This document shows, piece by piece, positions 38,909 through 49,700 of a DNA stretch of 64,000 nucleotides (positions are counted from its first letter, which is position 1; every line of letters starts with the position of its first letter). The notes beneath the pieces were generated by a model. It was not told the origin of the DNA, did no database searches, and was given only the letters and a program-made list of their open reading frames with translations. A program made the translations under genes and the position numbers. Source of the DNA: Rhynochetos jubatus (lineage: Eukaryota > Chordata > Aves > Eurypygiformes > Rhynochetidae); contig CM050653.1 of assembly GCA_027574665.1 (NCBI GenBank), positions 11,864,664 through 11,928,663 of the forward strand, given 5' to 3'.

Positions 38909-39980
38909 TAATGGTTTTGCAAGCAAAACACAGCATAAATAAAATGTGAAGTCAAACAAACTCACAGCTCAAGAACATTTCAAGAAAGCAGCCTGAAGTG
39001 TTTGCATCAAAACGTTCATGAAGCAGCCCGCCTCTTCCTAAGAGGGCAGCTGCAGCACCATCGAGAGACTAGAGAAAGAGGGATGGCCCTAAAGGCATGC
39101 TTATGGTTGAACAGCGCTCGTATAGACATTACTGAAATTCATTTCTGGGAAGGATTAGCTCGTGGCTTGGCTGATTAGATGAATTCTTACTTTTCAAATA
39201 CCTTACAAATTTCCAGTGCATCGGACGGCTGTTTGGAGCATTTTGGCATAACTGGGAGTGCAACGCTGTAAAGGAAATGTGGAAGGAGTTACGGATTTCA
39301 ATTTCTAGAGAAATGTGCGATGACGGGGTAATACATGACTAACTGTCTCAAGCGGAAAGTGTCATGCGTTGTGCGGAGAGAGGAAAAAAAGGTGTGGAAG
39401 CCAAGGGAATTCTCAATTTTTCATTTAACTCACCTCCCAAAGTATAGAAGTGATTTGTAATTTATTTAGAACTAACGTGTTTCAGGGCACGCCCATTTAC
39501 TATCGGTGTCAAAGAGGAAACAGGGACAGACCCGCAGACTGCTGCACGTGCCCGCATTCCGGCATCTTTCGTGTTTATGTCTTGGGTCTGTTTGGATCTC
39601 ATGTTTTCTGGAGATGCGCAAACAAGAACAGAGCACAGGGCACAGTCAGGATCACAGACTGCTCCAGAATTCACTGAGATTCAATTTCCGAGAAATCGCA
39701 GAATCTGAAAGCATTTACCATTTAGTGTGAGACAGGCCAACAAAAGCCACTATTACAAATAATAAAGAATGCAGGGGGTAAATAAGAGTGTGTGTGTGTT
39801 TGGGGTAGGAATCCCGTCCCCGGGCAGAGGTGAGGCTGCTGTAGCTCCGTGGTGCCAGGCCCAGCTGGAAGGAAGGCCGAGAGCGGGGTCACGCAGAGTA
39901 CAGGTACACTTGTGCACATGAGCACAAGCCCTACAAGTAGCAAAGTCCTACAAGTGGCACAAGCCCTACTCCTGAACACA
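38909..39980. other. Non-genic stretch upstream of the GTPBP4 island
   Basis: I see no gene. CpG content rises toward the right end. An imperfect 17-18 bp tandem repeat (agcacaagccctacaagt units) occupies 39921-39970. Confidence 0.5.
39921..39970. repeat. Imperfect 17-18 bp tandem repeat, about 3 units
   Basis: Units of the form agcacaagccctacaagt, agcaaagtcctacaagt and ggcacaagccctact follow one another just before the CpG island. Confidence 0.65.
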
Positions 39981-40603
39981 GTTCCTCAGTACCTGCATTA
40001 CGCAGGAGCTGGCCCCGGGAGCCCCCAGTCTCCCCATTGCGTCCAGGCACACACACGCGTATGGGCGCACGTCTACGTACACCGACACGCAGTACGCGTG
40101 CACCGCGGCCCCCGCAGTGCCGGGCACCCCAACACACGGCTCCTGTGGCCCCCTGCCCCTCTCTCTGAGGCAGGCACTCGGCTCCACACACACGAGCACG
40201 GGAGACCCCCCTCAACCGGGAAGATCGTTAGAAATGGCGTTCGCTAAGGCAGGACTGCGGGGACTGGCTGTGCAGGCTGCGGCCGGGCAAGTGTACCGCC
40301 CAGCCTGCTGACGGGCCACCGGCCTCTCCTGGCCCCTTTTCTCTCCGTTTTCCCACACTTCTTCCCCTATCCACCTTAACCGGTCTTTCCTCTACACGTC
40401 CCTTGAATAATCCCAAGACGCTCCTCCCGGCCTCCCGTAAGGAGTCCCGCTCCGCCGCAGACGGTGACTCCTACGGCCTGCAGGGTGACCCGCAGGACTG
40501 CTGCTGCCGCCGCCGGTGGCAGGAGCCCGGAGGAGGGGCGGCGAGCCACCTCCCCGCCCCGCCCGGAGCCCGGCCCTGCCCCGCCGGGGCGGAGGCGCGG
40601 CGC

Positions 40604-40613
40604 TCTCGCGAGA
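40604..40613 (+). promoter_or_regulatory. TCTCGCGAGA core-promoter element
   Basis: A perfect 10-bp palindrome lies 45 bp upstream of the GTPBP4 start codon. This element is known at vertebrate housekeeping CpG-island promoters and is bound by BANP when unmethylated. The position fits a core-promoter role for GTPBP4. Confidence 0.7.
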
Positions 40614-40631
40614 GGCACGGCGCCGCTCTCT

Positions 40632-40638
40632 CTTCCGG
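40632..40638 (+). promoter_or_regulatory. ETS-family site CTTCCGG
   Basis: The motif CTTCCGG (CCGGAAG on the other strand) lies 20 bp upstream of the ATG, as is common in TATA-less ribosome-biogenesis gene promoters. Use in vivo is inferred. Confidence 0.5.
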
Positions 40639-40657
40639 CGGCGCGCGGGCGGGCAGC

Positions 40658-40705
40658 ATGGCGCTCTACAACTTCAAGAAGATCACGGTGGTGCCGTCCG
40701 CCAAG
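40658..40705 (+). CDS. GTPBP4: GTPBP4 coding exon 1
   Basis: Codons 1-16, [16 protein letters not shown]. The ATG in context gcagcATGg, within the CpG island and in frame with exon 2, fixes the start. The donor is AAG|GTATGG. Confidence 0.95.
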
Positions 40706-43700
40706 GTATGGCCGCTGCTGGCCCCGTCCCCGTCTCTCCGCGTCCTTCGGCACGGGGCGAGCCCGTCCCGCGAGGCGGGGGCTCCTGCCGCGCAGAGGAG
40801 AGCGCTACGCGCCCTCCCCGCCGCGCCACCGCGCTGCCGGCGTGGCCTCGGCCTTCTCTTCCTCCCCCTCCGCGGGGCTCGTGGACTCGCCCTCGGGTCG
40901 TGTTCCTGGGCCTGGCGGCCTGTACCATACAGGGTGGGAGGGGGGGAGCGGGCATCCGGTCAGACAGGGGCGGATGCGGTCGGAGGAGGGGTCCTGGGGC
41001 TCACCGCCCCCGCGAATTCCCTGCCGTTTCCCAAACCCGTGCCGTACTTGGCCTCACCGCCGCGCACTCACGCCGAACAAAGTTCTCTTGCCCGGCGAGG
41101 GAGCGCTGGTGAACAGCGTGGGGCGCGGAGCAGCTCAGGGCTGCGGGCCCGGGGCGGGGCGGCAGGGGACGGGCCCGCCGAACCCTGGGCCCGCTGAACC
41201 CAGGGCCCGCTGCTGTGAGAGGCGTGGGTGGGAGGCCAGCCCTCAGTCAAGTGACAGGCCAGCCCGAGAGGGGCTGGGCACGCTGCTTGTTGTTGTCCGG
41301 GGGTGGGAACCCGTGGTTCAGGTGTTCTGTCCGAAAGGGTACGTGGCAAGCCTGTGGTCGTGGATGCGCTTCGCTGGCCTGCGTGCTGCTCCACCCAAAT
41401 AAAATGTATGGCTTTGTTGGAACTTGCCTATTTGTGTAATTAATGGTGATTCCTTGATTGCAGGACTTCATAGATTTGACACTGTCAAAGACTCAGAGGA
41501 AGACTCCAACTGTCATTCACAAACATTATCAAATCCATCGGATTCGCCATTTTTACATGCGAAAAGTCAAATATACTCAACAAAATTACCATGATAGGCT
41601 CACTCAGATCCTAACCGACTTCCCCAAATTAGATGTAAGTGTTTTGTCGTTTGATCATAAAGGAACTTTGCTTTCACGGCATCAGGAATACTTCTTCAAC
41701 AGCGTATTGGTTTTATTTGAGTTTATTTTGGCTTGAGCAACATCTTGCTCCTGCACTGTGTAAATAATTTTGGTGGATTCCCAGTAGATTTTGCTGGGAT
41801 TAATTTTCGGTGAACTTGTTCTGCAAAAATAGTATGTTCTGACTAAGAAGGGAAGTCTGAATTGTGCCCAGGGATGGTCATTGAAGGATGGGGTTTATTA
41901 GGTTTTAGCTGATCAGATATGTTTGCCAGAAGTTGCTGTGAAATGAAGAGAGTGTGGGTTTTTTAAATTACGTTGTGTCTGCTTCTTTCGTCTTTGTGTC
42001 CGTCTGTAAATTCTGCTTGTGGTTAGTCTTCCCTAGAAAACATTGGCAGGAAGTAAGAAATCTCCAAATATATCACATTGCTTCCCATCTCCAGTTCTTC
42101 AGAAGTTACTTGGATAACATAAACATTATTCTTGGCCCCATAAGGGATAGTGTTGGAAACACACTCGGACGAGACACACGTGGTCTTAACTTCCCAGCAA
42201 CTGCAATGGGCTCTGCGTGTCCAGTGAGGCTTTTTTTTAGGCAGTTTTCTACTCACGCCTGAATTGTTCTGCAACCATATTTTTTGATGGTGTTTTAATA
42301 TCCAGTGTGTATTGCTGCAGAATCCCCACAAACATCTGCATTTTGTTTATCATCACATAATGAAATCTCTGCAAATAAGTACATGAGTAGATGAAATATT
42401 TTGTTTAAAAGATTTGAACCAAAGATGCTGCTTCCTTGGAAAGCTGAAGGATTTATTTGGGCATTGAAGCAACCCTTCCTATCCGGTCTTACACAGAACG
42501 TAGTTAGCACTCAGGAGAAGGGAGGAATGTATATTGGTGCTGTGTTTCTGGTATAGTATGAATTTACTGTTAGAAATGACTTCTGTAGGCTTCTTGCAGT
42601 CTCCTCATTTAAAAAGAAAAAAGCCTTCGAAGTTGTAATGCAAAATACTGTACAAAGCAGGAGATGAAACAGAAACTCTGTGTGAATGGGTCCAAGATAC
42701 ATTTGCTGGAGAAATTCAAAGCAATTAAGATTTATGCATTTAATGATCAAGCAGATTATCTTTTGTACATGAAACAGTAATGAAAACGGTTTGGCTTGTA
42801 TTGTAATTTCTGTTGCTGTGCGGGAGGAAAAAAAAATGAGCTTACATAGTTGCCAGGAAATAGTCACCTTAAAGAAGAGAAATATTAGGCTTAATTTTAT
42901 TTTATCCTTTTGTTTTAGGATATTCATCCTTTTTATGCAGATTTGATGAATGTTCTCTATGACAAAGACCATTACAAGCTGGCTTTGGGACAGATTAATA
43001 TTGCCAAGAATCTGATTGACAAGTAAGGGACATTAGTTTCTTGGATTTTATACCCGCGTGGTTGATTGTTGGCTAAATCCTTATTTCTGGTCTCTGCAGT
43101 GTTGCCAAAGACTATGTGCGGCTGATGAAATACGGTGATTCCCTTTACCGCTGCAAACAGCTGAAACGTGCTGCTCTGGGACGAATGTGCACGATTATCA
43201 AAAGGCAGAAACAAAGCTTGGAATATTTGGAGCAAGGTGTGTGGTATACACAGGCTGAAAGAAGGCGTGTGAATTGGGTGTAGTGTAATTACACTTAATA
43301 ACAGTTAGGAGAATGTGATTAATACAGAATATGGACACAGGAAGCATAGGAATAGTTCCAGAGTCCCCAGATACTTAGAATTTTTTTTAACTAAGTAGTT
43401 GTCTCTTTGAAAAGTCTTTTTATGTTCTATGGTATTACAGTTATAAAAGGTTTTTCCTTGCTTTAAAGTCACAGCCATGCTTTCATTTATCATTATTTTC
43501 ACTAACGTGTTTAAAAAACAGTGCTAAATGTTTTCCAAACATTACTTCTTGCTCCAGGCTTATTCCTTCAGGCTATGGTGCCGGATTTGATGGGATCATT
43601 CTAACAGAGTTGTCTACCTTTTTAGATATTTATTGCGCTTCTTTTTTTTGTTGTACGTATACTTGGTATACTTATGCATAGGTACAAACTATGACGTTTT

Positions 43701-46700
43701 AGGAAATGATCAAATTATAATGTCAGAAGAGTTATTAATTTGTATATCACAGTTCAGCGTAGGAGTTGCTACTGCCTTTCAGTAAAACTTGAATTTGGCA
43801 CAAATATTTAAAAAAATCTTTTTAACGTTTCAGTGCGACAACATTTGTCTCGTTTGCCAACCATCGATCCCAACACACGAACTCTTCTGTTGTGTGGCTA
43901 CCCGAATGTTGGAAAATCTAGCTTTATCAATAAGGTACGTGGATGTTTTTTTCAAAACTAATACGGAGGGTCCATTTAATTGACATAAGGTAACCCGAAC
44001 AATTTGATGTCATTATGACACTGTCTGAGCTGAGCAGTAGCAAATTCAAACGTGTGAGTAGAGGCTGAATGAAATTCCTGGAGGGATAAATGGAAAATTA
44101 CAATAGATTTCATTCTTAAAAATAGTTCTGTTTTCCAAAATAGCATATTTTCTGATAGATAAATGCTGCAGAGAAACCAGAATAATGGTTTTTTAGCGCC
44201 TTTTTGGTAGCAAAGGAACTGTATTGTAGTTATGATGCACTACTTGCAAGTTCAGGAAGATGTCAGTAAATGTGTGACTAAATCTCATTTTAAGGTTACA
44301 AGAGCAGATGTAGAAGTGCAGCCTTACGCCTTTACCACAAAATCTCTCTTTGTGGGACATATGGATTATAAGTATCTGCGCTGGCAGGTAAGAACTGTTA
44401 CTATTCTGAATTTTCTTCAAAGAATGAAGTGGTTATAATCAAGTTGCAGTGTGAGCTGCCTTTTTGTGTCTTGATGAGACACGCTGTGTCTGGGAGCTGC
44501 CGTGCCAGGTACGGGGTGTGCCAGGTGAGGGCAGTAGTCAAAATCTGTTCTGAAAACGTACGTGTGTTATTGGGTATGTTTTCAAATTGAGGGAGGAATG
44601 GAAACGGAAGTACTGACTAAAGCCAGCTCGCTTTCAATCACTGTCAAATTCTGGGCTAGGTAGGGGCAGGCTTTCCCTGCTTGTTCAACACTTGGAGTGT
44701 TGGTTATTCTGAAACCTCGTTCTTATCCCTTTACTCCACTTCCACCACCTCAGTCTGGCTGAGTTTACAGTCTTATTTATGACTGAAAGGAAGGAATGTT
44801 GCTGCCTTAAAAACAGACAGTAGTGACCAGAAGTCAAGCACGTGTTGTGAAACAGCCTATCAATTATCCTGTAATAAGGCCTGACTTAACTATGTTAATT
44901 TTAGGTAGTAGATACTCCTGGTATTTTGGATCACCCTTTGGAGGACAGGAACACCATTGAGATGCAGGCCATAACCGCGCTCGCACATCTTCGTGCTGCT
45001 GTGCTGTACGTGATGGATGTGTCTGAGCAGTGTGGGCATAGCCTGGAGGAGCAAGTAGAGCTCTTCAGAAATATTAAGCCATTGTTTGCTAACAAGGTAG
45101 GTTTGGTTTACATTATTAACAAACCCCAGGATTTTATAACACGGTAACTTGAATTATGATGCCTTTTTCTTTTTTTTTTATTAGCCACTTATAATTGTTG
45201 CAAACAAATGTGATGTGAAGAGGATCGCAGAACTTCCTGAAGAGAGTCAGGTTAGACTGCTTCTCCCGCCTCTCTCCCCCGACATTTACAGGAGTATTAT
45301 GCACAAGTGTTGTGGGTGGATATCATTTGTATCGGGCAAAAACTTCTACATGACCATTTCTTTACCCAACTATGTAATAGTGTACTGGACAGTAGCTTTC
45401 CAGGTCCTGTCCCGTATCTTTCTTAAGTACTGTCTAATGTATATCCTTGCCTGAATATCCTAAGTGCCAGGCAGAAAGCCAGTCCTTAGGGGTTTCAGAG
45501 ATCTCTGAGGCTGTGAGCGTTTTCAGTTCCTGCTGTAGTTGAAGTAAGGCTGAATAGCCTTCATCAATAATGTCCATTTCAGTAAGAGTTCACCATGAGC
45601 ACTAGACAGAGAGAGTTCTCTTGTATCTACACTTTCATGGACACATGGAATTTGTGTTTCTCTCTGGTTTTTTTCTCCTCATTATGGGTCATTTATAGGT
45701 GCCTTTTAGAAGGTGAAAGAAGAAACACATCACACAACTGTAGTTGTAAAATGTCTACTTTAAAACATTCTGATGAAATAGTAACAAGTTACATGTATTG
45801 ATAATTGGATTAAATTTTCTGTCCTTAATGTATCATTTTATTAAGAAATGGGCAGAATGTAATTCTTTGGGATAATGTTTCTGTTCTAGAAAATATTTGA
45901 AACCTTTGAAGCAGAAGGATTTTCTGTAATAGAGACAAGTACTCTAACAGAAGAAGGTGTAATCCAAGTTAAAACAGAGGTAAGTCTCTTCTCTCGTTCC
46001 AAATGAACAACTGACATTTTGCCTCATCCGTATGAATTTAATCTCAGTTGAACTGTGCGTTACAGTGATAAACTTGACCCGTTATAGCCTGTTGGGCCTC
46101 AGTGGACTTGGGTTGGGTTTTTGTGGACTGTTGGTTTTTTTTGAGTCCTGTTTTCTCTCATCAGCTCATTGTAAAATAAATAAATAAATTGTATTCATCT
46201 TCCCATGATACTTCTTATATAAAATAATTCACTGCTTTCTTGAGGGCTAGAGAGCTAAGAGATTATACAGAAGGCATGATGTGAAACCAGATGTTTGGGA
46301 TTGAAAGCCTACGGTGTCATTGGTTGTATCAGGCAGGCTTCATTCCTTACCTAATGTTGCCATGTGCGCTTTCAGGCCTGTGACAGACTGTTGGCCCATC
46401 GTGTTGATACTAAAATGAAAGGAAATAAAGTGAATGAAGTATTGAATAGATTACACTTGGCCATGCCAACCAAAAGAGATAACAAGGTAGGCTGCATGTT
46501 TAGTCTTTTTAGTGTATTTCCTTCCAAGTCCTTTAGGGTAAGAATTCTCTTGTCCTAACATGTGAAGAGATGAATATGTGGAAATTGGCTTATTTTGTAT
46601 CTCTGTCTGCCTTTGTTGGTGGGAGAGCCAGCTTGGGATTTTGTATGCTTCAGAAATATATTTCTGTGCAATGGTGATTTATAGCATTTAAAAAAATAAC

Positions 46701-49700
46701 AATTCAGAGTTTTTCTCTTTTTTATTGGGGTGGATTGTGGCATTAATTTCAGGAGCGGCTGCCTTTTATACCCGAGGGAGCCGTAGCGCGTAAGAAACGC
46801 ATGGAAGTAGACACACCCAGGAGGAAATCGGTAAGTGGCATCTCTTAATTCGGAAATCAGCAGACCGTTTTTACATTTGCTATAATAACACACAGATTTA
46901 AAATCAGAAGGTATATAAAAGCTGTGACTGTCTTTGCAGGAGAGAGATCTTGAACTTGAAATGGGAGATGATTATATTTTGGATCTTCAGAGTAAGTATT
47001 ACACAGGAGTCATTATTGGGCAGTAAACTTTGCTATTTCAGTCTTAATTCACATGGTTTCTCCCTTCCACTGTATATCATTAATTTTTGATGCTCTCTTT
47101 GTTAAGAAAGTATCAATATGAGAGAGACAGTGTGTATTTCTTTCAGCTGGGTATCTGATGCCTGTGTTGGCTTGGCAGTGGATCGTGACATTACTGAACA
47201 GTATTTGGCAGTATCACAAGTATTTGTGAATGTCAGAGTTGCCATCTAATTCTTGCCACTTAGGGATATTTTGGGTTTTTTACTGTGATCTGAGTGTTAT
47301 TTTCTGTCACTGAACATTCCTTGAAATTATTTTTGCCTCTTTATTAACTTTTACTATGCTTTTAAGAATACTGGGACTTAATGAATTCATCTGAAAAGTA
47401 TGATAAGATACCAGAGATCTGGGAGGGTCATAATATACTTGACTACATTGATCCGGATATAATGAGGGTGAGTGTTTCATTCTTTTTACACTTTTCTTGC
47501 CTCTTCATCCCTTTATTTGTTTAGTTTAAATTACTGTATCCGTAGTTTTAAACACTGTGTGATGAGAACAGGTTCTTTTACATCATCTGCACTTGCCGTG
47601 GGAAAAGATTCTGTTTTCTGAATGACCAAGGACAGAATCTAAGAAAAATGGAAAATTGCTTTACCTTGTCAGAATGACGGTGATCTTATCTTTTCCACCT
47701 TAAAATAGGAGGTTTGCAGGAGAAGTTATATTTCTTCATTCTTTGACTGCGGCCAGAAGCAGTGTAGCTATCACACTTTATGTATTATTAATAGTATGAA
47801 ATTCACCCACCAAATTTATGTCTGCTGGAGTACAATGTTAATGGAAATGGACTGAATTCTCAATTTATAATGTTTTTATTTAATAACAAGCGCTGCTGTT
47901 ATTTCTTGTCAGTTAAGAAGTAGTGAGTGCAGACTGTGGAGCCTGCCGGTTACACAGTTGGGTTCATCTGAATTGCTGGTGTTCCAGGCTCATGCTAAAT
48001 GTAGAAAGAGAACGGTTTTTTGAGAGTGTGTTCCCAGAAACGGCACAGCTAGCACAGTTCACAGTGCTTCTGCATTTGTGCAGTGGGCAGCTTCGGGGCA
48101 GTCACACAAATGCAGGCAGACTGCTGTGCGATGTGATCAAGGCAGTCTGCATTGGAGCGTGTCCCATCCCTTCACAGTGTCACCAGCCGCATTACGTGTG
48201 GCTGGAGAGGTCGTGACCAAGTCACGTAGTTCCTTCTCTGAAGGGTCTGCAAGCTGTCATGGCCCCGGGCCACGCACAAGTTTGATGTTGAGGACTGTAA
48301 GTCAAGGATTTGGTGAGCATCCTGATTCTCGTATCATCTTTTCAATATCTAAGAAACTAGAAGAATTGGAGAAAGAGGAAGAGCTGAGAGAAGCTGCTGG
48401 AGAATACGACAGTGAACCAGAAAGTGAAGATGAAGAAATGATGGAAATCCGACAGCTGGCACAACAGATCCGAGAAAAGAAGAAACTGAAAATCCTGCAG
48501 TCAAAGGAAAAAGACACTCATGGTCCAAGGATGCCTAGAACAGCTAAAAAGGCAAGTATAGAACGTAATCTGTAGTAAAACAACTGTGAAAACACCACAG
48601 TAGTGGGTAGTGGAACAGATGGCTTTTCTCATGTTTGCCCTCTCCCTTGCTCTTGCTTCCTTCTGTGCTCCTGGGAGCCTGTCACTACTTAGTCGTGGAG
48701 CCAAACCACGAGTGATAGCAGCCCTTTCTGTTTTGTGTCACGCAAGTGAGTCTTTTCTAAGATTCCACATACATTGCAGAAAAAGGTTTTCAAGAATACA
48801 GTTCAGCTCATTTAACTGGATTGTGGCATCATATTTTTTCATTATTATTATTTTAAATGCAAATGATTAGGATAATTATATACTTAATATGATGCAGATT
48901 TGGTATGGAGCCCTCCCTGTGCTGGAAAAGATTATATGTGTTTTTTGAAGCCAGGTATCACACTTTCTAATGCCAGTGTCTCTTGTGACCAGTCCGAGAC
49001 GACTGCAGAATAATAAACTGGTAACTAGCCATTTTGAGAAAATGAATCTTGCTGATTTTGCATGCAGTGTTTCATATCTTCCCCAAATCGTGTGCCTTTG
49101 GGAAGAAGGAAACCTCTCTGGCTGAAATACCTCTCTTTGTCACCTTCCCCAGAATAAGGCGAACTAGTTGAAAGATCTTTAGGGAGTGCCGGGACATTGC
49201 ATTTCTCTGAAGGAGGATTTATGGGTGAAGAGAATTAAGTTGCAAGAAATGAAATGTGAAATTATGACTTTCATCATCTGCTTGTGGCGTGGGCCGAAGG
49301 AGTAAATACGTAGTGAATATCAATGGGCTTATAGTGGTATATTAAGACAAAAAGTAAGATAGAACTATACTTTTTTGAAAGAAGTACATTTTCTGAACTG
49401 TGTTTTTACAGGTCCAGCGGAAGGTGCTAGAGAAAGAAATGACTGATCTTGGACTCGACATGACTAATAAAGATGATGTAAGTTTTTGCTGTTTAAACAT
49501 AATATTTATCTAAAAGAGATCAGTTTCATTACACGCTGAATTTCTTTGAGCACATCTGAAATGCATCTTGCAGCTGGCATACGAGAGGTGGGATCTATTA
49601 AGCAGAAAATAGGAAACCTAGATGAGGCAGTCAATACTGAAAGTGGTGTGCTCAGAACATGTTGAGAAGGCTGAAAAAATTAACGTTTCTCAAGAATCAC

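Larger units (their letters stand above)
39980..41240 (+). promoter_or_regulatory. GTPBP4: CpG island and promoter of GTPBP4
   Basis: The sequence becomes dense in CG dinucleotides from about 40.0 kb and returns to background by about 41.24 kb, spanning the first exon and much of intron 1. There is no TATA box near the start codon. A TCTCGCGAGA element and an ETS site lie within 55 bp upstream of the ATG. This is the usual layout for a constitutive housekeeping promoter. Long open frames on both strands here result from GC richness and are not genes. Confidence 0.85.

Noticed and set aside
40403-41402. Long open frames (264 and 312 codons) on the + strand over the GTPBP4 island
   Set aside because: They arise from GC richness. 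The true coding part here is only the 48-bp exon 1, and the frames run through its donor and intron 1.
47559-47621. C/D snoRNA-like pair (GTGATGA ... CTGA) in GTPBP4 intron 13
   Set aside because: The boxes and spacing are plausible but the terminal stem rests on one A-T pair and two G-U pairs, and no convincing D'/C' boxes are seen.
48078-48575. 165-codon frame including GTPBP4 exon 14
   Set aside because: Only 48354-48551 is exon. The part before the tctaag acceptor has no similarity to NOG1 and the preceding exon joins at 48354.
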